From: Macrotrachela quadricornifera
Taxonomy: Eukaryota; Rotifera; Eurotatoria; Philodinida; Philodinidae
Direction: 5' to 3'
NCBI GenBank assembly: GCA_022393335.1
Contig: JAJEKB010020949.1
Coordinates: 152,331-216,330, forward strand
Length of the DNA: 64,000 bases
The position numbers and the translations under genes were made by a program. The notes below the pieces were generated by a model. The model did not search any database. It worked only from the letters and a program-made list of their open reading frames with translations, and was not told the origin of the DNA. Positions 12,910-25,291 of this stretch are shown here, one piece after another. Each line of letters begins with the position of its first letter. The stretch's first letter is position 1.

Positions 12910-14644
12910 TCTCATGAATATCATATGAACTATAAATAGAGTCTCGATCCATTTTATGAAAATACCTCATTAATCATATTATTTATTGATATATAAAGAG
13001 ATTTATGTTGGTTGCATAATTTTTGCATTTGTGACGCAATAAAATAATTCATTCTTAGTGCATATATATATGACATAAAGCCTCTAGAAGATAGTTTATT
13101 ATCTTTTGGTTTAGAAATATTTTTCATATGGATATTCCACTCAAAAGACAGTTATAATTAATAACTTTATTCATTGACATTTGTCAAACAACAAGGATGA
13201 AATTGAAATTAGGTTCTATCAATTTCATCTTTTATTTGAAGTCTGTCAGAAGAAGAAAATTTTTCTTTCATGACATTTTTTTCATTCATACAAATGTTTT
13301 AGATGTATACATAAAATCCTCATTGTAAAATGTTTATTTTCAATAAAAATATTTTAAAAAAAAAATTTACGTCATTTTTCTTTACAAACTTGCATATATG
13401 TTCCATATATAGATTCGTGAAAATTAAGAAATATATTTACATAATATTGTTCGATTATTTTATGCATTGTAATCCTTTGAAATGGCGGTTTTTTTTTCTA
13501 TGTAAGTATTGTAAATCCAATCTGTATTTTTAGAAGTACATTATTAAAATACGTTTCGATTATTTTTAGACTCGTACGAGAAGTTTGTATCCAAGTTGGG
13601 ATATTCCTACTTGACACGTTGCATCATCATGTTAACGAAATGTCTCAAACATTGACGTCATTACTATTTATTCCTTTCCCACGCGAAAATTTCATATAAA
13701 TATTATGTCACCATCAATAAATAGGGAGTATTAAGGTGCGAATCATCTATATAGTGACGTAATGCGAGCTTTCTTTCTTTCTTTTTTAAGATGCGAATCA
13801 TCTACATAGTGGTCCAGCGCATGCTTTTTTTCTTTATTTTTTTATTTCTTTCTTTACTATATCCCTACGCATCAAAAATGGTGTATTTGCAACGCTATGA
13901 TCTGAAAAGCCGAAGGTCAGAAAATTATGATTGAAACGCCGTATGAAAATATGAAGACCAGATTTATACAAGTCGAAGTCCGTTTGTAAATAGAAACTTT
14001 AGTTTGTTCACAGAAAGCGTCAAAAAAAGACGATTTTTTTCGTTTTGTCATAATTAAAACGAAAGAAAAGTTAAGCACCACTCGATCATAACAGCTGTTT
14101 GGCAGCTGAAAGTGTAGCTGACGATGGATAATAAAAAAGAAAGATAATGAATATCGTTAATCGAGATTTCAAAAAATCGTTTCGCATCTGAGTTCGTATT
14201 CTCGACAAAATTGAGATCCCATCTAGTTTTATTAAATTCGTAAATCACGACTGAGAAAAGACGAGTTACACTAATCAATTATTCTTTTATATGAATGTAT
14301 CGCGTTTAATTTAACGCAATCTCACGTTTTTTTATTTCAATTTTATTTAATTAAACAAATTTATTTGCATCTTATATGATTATTGTTTAAAATGTAATTG
14401 ATAATGAAATTTTTCGAGAATACTAATATCGATATTTTTGTATAACCATTTCGATTAATTTCAAAAATTGATATTTCAATTGATTCTATTTATTAATTAG
14501 AAATATCCACAGCTAGATTTTCATTTTATATTTTTGTAAAACAATATTTTTCTTTTTAATACGTCATTGAGGTGGTATTATTAACTTTCTAATGGCTAAA
14601 TGTTTTGTTTTTTTTTGGTATTTATTTAGATTGAAATTACAACA
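12910..14644. other. Intergenic, no gene; short tandem duplication
   Basis: AT-rich spacer upstream of TRAF copy B. At 13736-13855 a ~65-bp segment beginning ATGCGAATCATCTA is present twice in direct order, each followed by a pyrimidine tract. Nothing else was recognised. Confidence 0.45.
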
Positions 14645-16401
14645 ATGGTTGGAATTGATGCAAAGAACAAAAATATTCTTGATAGGAAATATATTTGTCC
14701 AAAGTGTTCATTGATTTTACGAGAACCAGTACAATTGAGTACATGTGGTCATCGGCTATGTCATTCATGTATCAATCTTCAACATGAGTAGGACACAATT
14801 AAAATAACATTAATATTTTTTCATTATTCTACATAGACCTATAATCAAATGTGTTCAATGTCAATCGGAAACATCGCAAAATGAGGTTTAGTAGAATTTT
14901 TCATTAATTTGAAAAGAACACATATTTCTATTGTTCAGATAATGATTGATAGAGGTTTTAAAAATGATATGAAATTTTTACCAATTGATTGTTCTTTATG
15001 TCAATGGGCTGGTACCTTAAATAACTATCAAGTAACATTTTTTATATTCATCTAATTCTTAAATCTTCTATCCCCCTTTTTCTCATTAAAAAGGGACATC
15101 TTGATCAATTTCATCCAAATCCAAAATGCAAATATTGCGGCGAACAATTCAATTCAGTAAATAATTTCAATGAACATAAAGTATTACAATGTAAAAAACC
15201 AACTGTTGATTGTGTATTGAAAGACTTCGGCTGTAGTGAACAAGTTTGAATATTCTTCAGGTAAAATAAACATTTGAAAATATGTTTGCTTTAGATCATT
15301 GGTGAGAAAAGACATGAACATTATTTTACACGAAAACATCAAGTTGCCATACTCAAAATCATTCATCAAATAAGATTAAAATTATATGATACACAAATAG
15401 GCAGTGGTCTTCCTCAAACAACAACTGATGATTCCATCACAACTCAACTACAGACGCTTTATGATACACAACATCTCAATGATGAATCTCGTCAAACATT
15501 AGCAAAAGATTTTTCACAAATTAAATTATCTGTAGAAGAAACACATAGTTTTTTTGATGAACCAGAACATAATCAGAACATTCTCATTCAAGAATTATTA
15601 TCATTGAAAGAAAAAATCAATGAAATACGACATGCATCACATAATGGAACATTTATATGGAAAATTACAAACTTTCAACAAAAAATGAGTAAGTTATACG
15701 ATATTTATTATGGCTAATGAAAGTACAATATTTTTCGAAAGAATAATCAGAAAATAGGAAGTAAATTTGATCTATGTAACATTAACAAACAATAAATTTC
15801 TAATAGAGCATTTCGATCGATATAATAAATAATCATGAAAAGGATAGAACACAAATAATATATCGATTCATCGACGAAATAAATCATAAATTGTGTGAAT
15901 CTATCAATTTTTTATATTTGTGCTTTTCTTTGATTACTTTTAGTTGATGCTCAATCGGATCAACAGACTTCAATCTATTCACCACCGTTTTATTCATCAC
16001 CAACTGGTTATAAGATGAGAGCTCGTTTATATCTTGATGGTGATGGAAATGCTCGTCGTACTCATATGTCATTATTTTTTGTACTTATGCGAAGTGAATA
16101 CGATGCAATTTTAAAGTTTCCATTTAACTATAAAGTTACATTTTGTTTATATGATCAAACACCTACACAAAGACATATTATTGATTCATTTCGACCAGAC
16201 ATCGAATCAAATAGTTTCCAACGACCACGACCAGATATGAATATTGCATGTGGTATTCCAAAATTTTGTCCATTGTCAGTTATTCAACAAGAAGGAAATC
16301 CGTACGTACGAGATGACACAATATTCATCAAAATACAAACATACACTTTGAGCGTTGAATACAATAAACTAGTAGGACACAAGTCTCTTGTAAAGAAGTA
16401 A
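14645..16401 (+). pseudogene. TRAF-like RING / MATH protein (copy B), MATH domain truncated
   Basis: Exons 14645-14787, 14837-14885, 14939-15031, 15094-15243, 15295-15688 and 15944-16401 follow the layout of copy A; exons 2 and 3 have identical lengths (49 and 93 nt). The RING reads CPKC...CGHRLCHSC...CVQC and the MATH entry is GTFIWKITNFQQKM. Copy A has no intron where B has one at 15244-15294 (51 bp). After IFIKI (codon ending 16335) similarity to copy A stops: 21 unrelated codons and a stop follow, directly abutting a foldback element. The last ~60 residues of copy A, including the end of the MATH domain, are missing. The RING and zinc-finger part could still be expressed. Confidence 0.75.
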
Positions 16402-18237
16402 GGTGCAGGCAATACAAAATTCGAGTGAAACTTTTTTCTTCTTTTTTTGCACATAGTTTCATAGAGTGTGAGTTGCTGATCACGAAGAACTAGTTTTTAG
16501 CTCTCCTAGATGCTTTTTCAAGTCAAAAATCCCGAAAAACTTGGAAAATGTTAGTTGTCCAAAAACTGGGTTTTGGCTCAAAATCTCCAAAAATACCTAT
16601 GTTTCCGTTCTTGAAACTATTAGAAAATATTATTTTCAGATTCAGCATTAAAAACTGATTCTAGAAAAGGTCTGAAATTGCCGTTAACTAGAAAATTCTT
16701 TTTGTATTGACACTTCTAACACGTTCCATTACCATAGTGATAGGGCAATTTTGTAAATCTATCTAGTTTTGTGGGAAAGCGAGAGAGCCAAATGTTTTAT
16801 ATCGTTTGATTCATCATATCAGTCCTCATAAAAGTATGCATCGTTTTTTGTTTTGTTTTACCTTTTCGGGCGACAAAAATTGCTTTTACTGGTATCATAG
16901 AAAAGTGGGGAAGTCATTTTTACATAACATATGCATTTTTCACTTAGATTGAATGAAAATTTTTTTCCAATGATAAAACCCAATGACAAGTCGAATGACC
17001 ATGTTCTGTAGATATACATAATGTAAAAGATCTTGAAGGAATTTCTGGAAAACTCGTTTCCATAATTAGGGTAGAAGCCTATAGAATGATTTGATTTATA
17101 TATCTTTTGAATAAATTTCATTATGATCTACACTTTTGATTAGATCACAGCCCAAAAAATATCGTTGCGAATTTAATGCAATTGAAGGTCTTTGATGCAG
17201 CCAAAAAGCATTTGTTCATTCAGGTACAGATCAAACTTTCGGAAAAATATTTAAAGCTGATATCCGAATCTCACTCATATTTTGTCGAGAGAAAGATCGT
17301 GTTAAAATTATTTCCTCGTTTCTGGCGCTCAATTGATGCTTATTCTCAAAGTCAAACATATGCCGATGTATGAAAACTGTTTTTCACGCAATTCTTTACC
17401 GCAACTATTCAATCATATCGTAAAATATCAAATACTAACATAGAGAAGATTCACTGATTTCTTCAAAATTTTTGTTTAAATATTTACATTCATATTGGAG
17501 AGGGAGATATAAAACAAATAAAGCTCTGTATAAAATATAATCAAAATACTGTTCGAAACACAGGCCTGATTTCGGAAAAGGGTTTTCCAGACATTCGTTC
17601 AAGATCTTTTACATTATGTATATCTAGAGAGCATGCTCATTCGATTTGTCATCGGGTTTTATCATTGGAAAAAAATTTTCATTCAATCTAAGTGAAAAAT
17701 GCATATGTTATGTAAAAATGACTTCCTCACTTTTCTATGATATCAGTAAAAGCAATTTTTGTCGCCCGAAAAGGTAAAACAAAACAAAAAACGATGCATA
17801 CTTTTATGAGGACTGATATGATGAATCAAACGATATAAAACATTTGGCTCTCTCGCTTTCCCACAAAACTAGATAGATTTACAAAATTGCCCTATCACTA
17901 TGGTAATGGAACGTGTTAGAAGTGTCAATACAAAAAGAATTTTTTAGTTAACGGCAATTTCAGACCTTTTCTAGAATCAGTTTTTAATGCTGAATCTGAA
18001 AATAATATTTTCTAATAGTTTCAAGAACGGAAACATAGGTATTTTTGGAGATTTTGAGCCAAAACCTCGTTTTTGGACAACTAACGTTTTCCAAGTTTTT
18101 CGGGACTTTTGACTTGAAAAAAGCATTTAGGAGAGCTAAAAACTGGTTCTTCGTGATCAGCAACTCACACTCCATCAAAGTATGTGCAAAAAAAGAAGAA
18201 AAAAGTTTCACTCGAATTTTGCATTGCCTGCACCTTA
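16399..18237. mobile_element. Long foldback element FB1, ~660-bp arms
   Basis: 16401-17062 and 17575-18235 are inverted copies at high identity around a ~500-bp centre. Ends read TAAGGTGCAGGCAATACAAA inward from both sides, with TA at 16399-16400 and 18236-18237, consistent with a TA target. Weaker inverted similarity (ATACAATAAAC) extends to about 16358 and 18291, so the true outer edge may lie slightly further out. It encodes no protein; open frames inside are mirror images of each other. It sits at the point where TRAF copy B is truncated. Confidence 0.8.
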
Positions 18238-18572
18238 TAGAACGTCAAGTGACTTGTCAAAATATTTTTCGTAGTTGTTTATTGTATTATTAAAGGACGG
18301 GGGCCGTTAAGAAGCGAAATTGGTCCCTTCTTGGAAATCATTTTTATCTTTCTCGAGACATCATGAGACGTGTCAGAAGTTACTGTTTAATCAAATGAGA
18401 TATTTTTGCTTGATTTTGGCTGTGCACGGCTGACTAAAAAATCGATGCCGCCTGGGTCCGACAGAACTATGGTGTATGCCGCCCATGTGAAAAGTCTTTG
18501 CACTTATGTTCTGCGCTTTCAGTCTGGTTTATATATCAGATGAAACTTCTTTCTTTCCTAGAAATGAGAGGG

Positions 18573-18772
18573 CCTACGTGAGGATGCCACGGAGCACGAG
18601 AGGCGAAAGCCTGCGTGAGGGAGCGGTGGAAAATTTGTAAAGTTGAATAATTGAAAACTTGAAAACTTGCAAGTTTGAAAAATTGGATAGTCGAATAGTT
18701 GAACGGAATAGTTGAATAATTGAAGGAATAATTGAATAGTTGAATTCAATTTTCAAATTTTACACTTCTGTC
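18573..18772 (-). mobile_element. Half copy of the TTCAA-rich foldback MITE
   Basis: Read on the minus strand this begins GTAAAATTTGAAAATTGAAT like the element at 10.4 kb, continues as TTCAA-rich repeats and runs into a GC-rich segment; the second arm is absent. Frames here are repeat artefacts. Confidence 0.6.
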
Positions 18773-19382
18773 CACATTTTAATATTTTTTATCAAAAAGG
18801 AACAAACGACAAGGGTAAAGTTATACTAGGGGTACGTAAACATCATAAAGCAACGCATATTGATGTTAATAATGAAAATACAGTAGTAGTAGTCATTAAC
18901 CCTTTGAATCCCGGCGATGCTTATATGCATCCGAGTGCAGTTATTTGACAAAGATGCTTCTAGTATATTCTTTAATTGCTTGGAACATCTTTTTATCGTT
19001 TATTAGGTGATGTCAGACAAGTAAAGTGCACCCAATGCAAAAATGGACTAAAAAACTTTTTTGAAAGATTTTTATATGGTTAGATAGAGCTCGTCGAGCT
19101 CTACAAAACTGTATATTTAAAAAAAATTTTAAATCATATTTTTCTGACAAAATTTACAAAATACTTTCAAAAATTCGTCATTTTTTAAATAGAAAAAAAT
19201 GTCGATTTTTTGAAGAAATTCAGCGATTTCTCATCAATATTATTATATAAATAGTTTGAAAACATACTCATTCGATGCAGCGTGAAAAACTGCACCTAAT
19301 GTTATAGATTTCAAAGTGTTCATACACAATATTCTAGGATAATTATTGAGCCTAAGAAGATATTCCCTTAAGCGGCTAGTCA

Positions 19383-22300
19383 TCATCATCATCATCATCA
19401 ATCGACTGCGAACAACGGAGGTCTGCAGGCGACAACAATCTTGTGCCATTCTTTTTTGTTCATAGCAGTCTTTCGTATTTCGTCGATTGTTGGTGGTTCG
19501 TCGTTGTTGATCAGCCTTGCGACGTAATCAGGATAGTTTAGGCGTGGACGACCGCGCTTGCGTTTTCCATGGCCAGGTTTGGGAATGTATAAAGCGTATT
19601 TGTTGATGAATTCGTTTGGGTTTCTTCGAAGAGAGTGTCCAATGAATCGTAACTGTCGACGTTGCACTGTTTGTACTAGTGGTTCTTGTTTGACTGTTTC
19701 GTATATGATGTTGTTTGATATCTTGTCTAGTCGCTTGATGTTCAGCATTATTCTGTAGCATCTAGTTGAGAAGCTGTTTAGAGTACTCTCAAGCTTGTTT
19801 GTGATGATCCAACTTTCAAAGCCATACAGTAATATTGAGAGACATGAAGCTTTAAAGATGTTGATTTTGAGATGTATTGGTATTGCTGTTGATTTCCAAA
19901 TGTTTTCCATTTTCCAAAAGACTTTCCATGCTTGACCCTTTCGTACCTTGATGTAGGTAGTGCTGTCTAGTACCATTGATCCAAGATATTTGAAATTATT
20001 GGTCCATTCGATATTTTCTCCATTGAGTTGTATTGATTGATTGTTTGTGTTTTGATTGGTCAGTGTTTGAGTTTTCTTGATGTTGACTTGTAGGCCTATT
20101 TCGTTTGCTCTTTTAGCTGTTTGAATAAGTTGTGATTGTGCTCTTTCAAAGCTGCTCTCTAGAAGAGCTATGTCGTCGGCGAAATCGAGGTCGTGTATTG
20201 TTGTTGCTGGTTGTCGGATTGACTGTCGTTTGTTGGTTATAAAGCCATATTCTCCCTTTTTGTTTGTATGATCTAGCTGGGCATTTTTCATGACATAGTC
20301 GATCATAATTATGAAAAGAAAAGGTGCTAGAGTGTCTCCTTGTAGAACACCAGTCGTCACATCGAACTCTTCTGAAACGTTGCTGTCTACAAGGACCACA
20401 CTTTTAGAATTATGATATATAGCTTTAATTGCGTTTACTATTTTGATAGGTATTCCATAATGCCTCAAGATGTTGAACATTGTATTTCTGTTGATTGAAT
20501 CAAAAGCTTTTTTGAAGTCGACGAAGGTTATGAAGATTGGTGATTGTTTGTCAATCGCGCTTTCTAGGATCCTACGTATGACATGAATCTGGTCAATACA
20601 ACTTCGCCCTTTCCTGAAACCTGCCTGATTTGTTCTAAGAATCGCGTCAAGAGGTTCTCGTATTCTATTTAACAGGATTCTGTTATAGGTCTTAGCTGCA
20701 ACTGACATAAGACAAATGCCTCGGTAGTTCGTCGCAAGCGTTTTATTACCTTTCTTTGGTATTGGTATTATAATGTTTGTATTGAGTTGTCGTGGTGTCT
20801 GTTGATTTTGATAGATCTCGTTGCATATTTCACATAGTTGTTTTAATATCCATTTGCCACCATATTTGAGTACTTCTGGTGTTATTACGTAGTCCAGTCA
20901 AGGTGATTTTCCATCTTTTAATAGTTTGACTGCTTGTTCCACTTCGTTGAATGTGATGGGGCTTTGATTGATTGGGAGATCTTAAGGAGCTGGTGAGATT
21001 GCTTGTTCATCTTGTGAGTTGTTTGGTTCGACGTTGAGTAAGCCTTTGAAATATAACTTCCACTCATTCATGAGCTCGTCAGTTGAATTAATTTTGGTTC
21101 CATCTGTTTTTTTAATTTTGGATGCATTGCTGTGTCTGTACTTGCCACTGATTTTGTCGACCAGGGACCATGTTGTTCTTAGTTGTTTTGACGCAGCTGC
21201 TTGTCTGAGTTGTTCGAGTTTGTCTTCTAAAAATTTGATTTTGTCGTTGTTGTAGGATGTGTCGAGTTGTTTGTTGAGTGTGTACCATTGTTTCTTGTTC
21301 TCTGTACGTGGATTTTGTTTGAATTTGATTTTGGCCTTGTTTCGTTGGTTGAGAATGGTAATGGTGTCATTTGTAATCCAATTTCTTTTCTTCCTTCGTG
21401 TTGATTTTCCAACCAGATTTGTTGTTGTATCTTGTATACTTTTTACGAAAGTGTCGTATTTTAATTGTATGTCGTTGTCGGGGTTGATATTATGTAGGAT
21501 TTCAAAACGATTCTGTACCTCTATGTTGCATTGTGCTTGTAGACTGGAGTTATCTTTCAATCTGTTCCAGTCGAACTTGATCCTTTTGCTTTTGTTATCT
21601 TTGAGTATTCGAAGGCTGATTGATAACTTGGCGCTAAGAATACGATGGTCGGAATTCAATTCGACTGTGTTGTAAGCACGAACGTTTCGTATTGAGTTCA
21701 ACCATTTTCCATTTATGAGGATGTGATCAAGTTGAGCTTTGGATCTACCATTTGGATGTAACCAGGTCCATGATCTTGATTGTGGTTGTGGAAAGCGAGT
21801 CTGTGTTGAGCGCATGTTGCAGGCTTCACAGTAATTGACAAGTCTATTGCCGTTGTCGTCCGTTGATTGGTGGTATGTGTATTTGCCAATTGCTCGTGGG
21901 TTTGTTGTGTGACTGTCATATCCCAGCCTTGCGTTGAGGTCACCAGCAAGTATCAAAACATTGTGTGGTGGTACGTCGTGAGTGTATCTTTGTAGGTCGT
22001 CGTAGAAAGTGTCTTTTTCTGTATCACTTTTGTCTTCCGTAGGTGCGTAAGCAATGATGATGGTTATTGTTGGGTTGCCTTTGAAGTGCACCGCCATGAT
22101 GCGATTGGAAATTTTTTCTGATGTGCCGAAGAATGCTGACATTCGAGGATATATAAATAGTTCAATACCTCCATGTCCTTCTGGTGTTGCTGAGCAATAT
22201 TCGAAGCGCCATAGTTCGTCGTTTAGTGTCTGATAAGAGGTGCTTGTTTGTTCCGATGTTTGCCAGTGGTGTTCTTGAATTGCTACCAGATCGATGTTGT

Positions 22301-22679
22301 TTTGGTTGCATCCGTATGCAAGTTGGTGTAGTTTTCCAGTTTGCTTGAGAGTGCGAACGTTATAAGTGGATATTGTGATGGCTTTGTGGAGAATTTTTAT
22401 GTTTTTTGGGTTTTGGTTTTTTGAACGACTCGCCGCTGCTTTCTCAAAGACAGGTAACTGCCTTGTCATGGGCTTGGACTCGTGTAGAGTCCTTGCATGC
22501 AGACGACGAGACGACAGACTGTTGCTCAGAATGGGTTCTTCGATTGTTGTTTTCGGAGTCATTGTAAAACACGCTTCGGGTGACTAGCCCTGAAGCGCTT
22601 ACCAGAGCCCATCTTAGCCGTCGAAAACGACGTTTCCATCCGACACTGCGAGGAAGTGAAGGGTTGGGTTTTGTCGGAC
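19383..22679 (-). mobile_element. RTE-type LINE, ~3.3 kb, nested in FB2
   Basis: Bounded by a 12-bp target duplication AGCGGCTAGTCA (19371-19382 and 22680-22691); the intact sister arm of FB2 shows the empty site at 23360-23371. The 3' end is a (GAT)n tail (19383-19401 on the plus strand as TCATCATC). A single ORF with endonuclease then reverse transcriptase and no separate ORF1 is the RTE-clade layout. The 5' region (about 117 bp before the first Met) appears short but may be complete. Confidence 0.85.
19398..22562 (-). pseudogene. RTE LINE endonuclease / reverse transcriptase ORF, two in-frame stops
   Basis: The frame runs 1055 codons from the Met at 22562 and is broken only by TAA at 20982-20984 and TGA at 20898-20900 (the latter replacing Gly in KSPG-LD). 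Endonuclease motifs: TYNVR 66-70 (N68), QEHHW (E97), GDLNARLG (D208, N210), LDH 278-280, NSDHR (D305). The reverse transcriptase part has NQAGFRKGRSCIDQI, VDFKKAFDSINR, GVLQGDTLAPFLF and the catalytic LDFADD, followed by the C-terminal GHSLRRNP and GKRKRGRPRLN blocks usual in RTE. It would nick target DNA and copy LINE RNA; this copy is inactive unless the stops are read through. Confidence 0.88.
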
Positions 22680-24059
22680 AGCGGCTAGTCACCCATGCCA
22701 AAAATGCTTCAACTCTCGCTAGAATCATTCTTTATCCTACAATGTTATGTTATTTTATTCGTCCTATGATGGGGAAAAAAGTTACGTATCCGTTTAAAAA
22801 ACCATTGGAGTATTGATGAAAACAAGCCATTTTTTCCTATCAACGGGCTAATATCGAGAAAAATGGGACTGTATTTTGAGATTTTGTTTACAAAAAGTTT
22901 GTGTTTGTCGAAAATAAACATCATATTCGGAATCAGCGCATCGAAATACACCAGAAACTCTGGGTGTCATCGAAAAAAAAATTCTAACGAAATTTGACTC
23001 GTGAGGGACCACAGGATAAAATTGATGAAAAAACCGCCGGGGGGTAGTACAGGTCAAATTTCGTTAGAATTTTTTTTTCGATGACACCCAGAGTTTCTGG
23101 TGTATTTCGATGCGCTGATTCCGAATATGATGTTTATTTTCGACAAACACAAACTTTTTGTAAACAAAATCTCAAAATACAGTCCCATTTTTCTCGATAT
23201 TAGCCCGTTGATAGGAAAAAATGGCTTGTTTTCATCAATACTCCAATGGTTTTTTAAACGGATACGTAACTTTTTTCCCCATCATAGGACGAATAAAATA
23301 ACATAACATTGTAGGATAAAGAATGATTCTAGCGAGAGTTGAAGCATTTTTGGCATGGGTGACTAGCCGCTCAAGGGAATATCTTCTTAGACTCAATAAT
23401 TATCCTAGAATATTGTGTATGAACACTTTGAAATCTATAACATTAGGTGCAGTTTTTCACGCTGCATCGAATGAGTATGTTTTCAAACTATTTATATAAT
23501 AATATTGATGAGAAATCGCTGAATTTCTTCAAAAAATCGACATTTTTTTCTATTTAAAAAATGACGAATTTTTGAAAGTATTTTGTAAATTTTGTCAGAA
23601 AAATATGATTTAAAATTTTTTTTAAATATACAGTTTTGTAGAGCTCGACGAGCTCTATCTAACCATATAAAAATCTTTCGAAAAAGTTTTTTAGTCCATT
23701 TTTGCATTGGGTGCACCTTATAATCCTTCTTTCTTTCCTTTTTACTTACTAATATTAAACATTTATATTCTATGCACTTTCTTTCGTTCTGTATGATAAC
23801 ATACATTATGTCTCTCATTTAAGCGCATTCCAATACAATCACTTTTCTTTCGTCTTTTGTTCGTATTTATTACCTACTATTCTTTCTAGTGCTCTGTGGT
23901 TGGTTTCTCTCTTTCTGTAAAGTTTTAATTAGCTCCATCTTATCTTGAAAATCTGGTAAGTTCTTTTCGTTTCTAATCCGTAGAGTATATATACTCATTG
24001 TTCGAATAGTAAAAGTCAAGAGTAAGAACGAAGGAAATATTTTTTTCTTTGAATAGTAA

Positions 24060-24254
24060 TTGTATACTTCAACGGCGTATCTTACATGTTTTCACAATGA
24101 CAACTTCAAGAAAAAGAGTTTGACTGAACAAGAAATTGAGAAAGTTATGAATGATTCTCAATCTGACTTATCGTCAGAAAATGAATTTATAACGACCTTT
24201 GACTGCATATGTATAGATTCGGATGATGAAGATTTTCTAGTGAAACATCAGTAG
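24060..24254 (+). pseudogene. Probable piggyBac transposase N-terminal remnant
   Basis: A 64-codon frame with the acidic, low-complexity text SLTEQEIEKVMNDSQSDLSS and SDDEDF, which resembles the N-terminus of piggyBac transposases. It stops 120 bp before the right end of the surrounding piggyBac-type element, so nearly the whole enzyme was lost. There is no ATG at its upstream edge. Assignment rests on composition and position only. Confidence 0.4.
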
Positions 24255-25291
24255 CACTGTATAATGTTCGCCCTAACAACATCACAGTGTGTTGATGAAT
24301 CCGGTTTACAAATTATTAAAAATTTCATTGAAAAATTTTCGACTTTTACAAAAGAAATGTCGAGACTCAAAGGGTTAAAGGGCTCTCAGAAGAGATTCGA
24401 ATCATTGATATTTACTGGCCACATTGTAAGAAACTTAATCTAGATGATGTGAAGCCCATCATAGTTGAAAGAACAATCTTCACTGGAGATTTTAATGCAT
24501 CTGTAGAAGAGTGGAACAATTCAAAAACAGATGCAAGAGGCAATCAACTAAAAAAGTGGCTAGATGAAAACAATCTTTTGTTCATACCAGAAATGAATAA
24601 GTCTTCTAAACATTCAGCACGGCATATTCATCTTGTATTTTCAAATACTAATGATATTAAAGGAGAAACATTATCATTTTGCATTAATGATCATTGGCCT
24701 GTTTTAATGAAAAGCGAATAAATAGGCTTCCAAACAAATGGGCAGTTTGCTCTAGTAAATTGGACAGTATATGAGATAATATTAAGTTTAGTAAAAGAAT
24801 ATTGGATGAAAGAATTGGATGACCAGAATGTTCGCATTTGGTACTGTAACTATACTAGATTTTTAGCGGTGTTAAAGAACAGAAGTACGCGATGGAGAAG
24901 CAGAGATACATATCGACCGACACTTACACCGTACATTGTTGAAATGCTAAAAAAAGTGAGACAAGTTAGAAATACTACAGAAGAATAACGAATAGAGGAA
25001 TAAACAATGAAGGAACTAAAATATATTTGAGAACAATGACCAGATGTACCTAGAAGGAGATGTACAAATATAAGTCAGACGACTGACATGCATTTCTATC
25101 TCAAGTACAAGATGCACATGACCAGCGAGGAAACATCTTCTGGTCGTATTTATCAAAAATGTATAAACCGAAAATACTTCCTCTATCAAAACTAACAACA
25201 GGAATAGGAACAATCTCAGACCATGAAGAAATAATAAATACCTTATATAACTAATATAAGGAACAAGCGAAAGTACTGGAAATAGATGATA

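Larger units (their letters stand above)
19024..23718. mobile_element. Foldback element FB2 with 666-bp arms, interrupted by a LINE
   Basis: Right arm 23053-23718 is continuous. The left arm is 19024-19382 plus 22692-22998; these pieces add up to 666 bp, the same as the right arm, once the LINE and one target duplication are removed. Identity between arms is near-perfect (single differences such as AAGTGCACCC versus AGGTGCACCC at the ends). A 54-bp loop (22999-23052) lies between the arms. TA dinucleotides flank at 19022-19023 and 23719-23720. Without the LINE the element would be ~1.39 kb. No protein is encoded. Confidence 0.85.
18900..24374. mobile_element. piggyBac-type element inserted at TTAA
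   Basis: TTAA occurs at 18896-18899 and 24375-24378. The ends read CCCTTTGAATCCCGGC (left) and, inward from the right, CCCTTTGAGTCTCGAC. TTAA plus a CCC-start terminus is the piggyBac hallmark. Apart from nested elements (19024-23718) only about 780 bp belong to it, with an acidic N-terminal-like reading frame at its right side, so it looks like an internally deleted non-autonomous copy. Confidence 0.75.

Noticed and set aside
18045..18293. Open frames across 16.9-18.3 kb
   Set aside because: They lie in the inverted arms of FB1 and show no domain.
19558..22816. Plus-strand frames across the LINE
   Set aside because: Antisense shadows of the RTE ORF; only the minus strand carries motifs.
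22745..23306. Two identical 68-codon frames on opposite strands
   Set aside because: They are mirror images from the two arms of foldback FB2, not duplicated genes.
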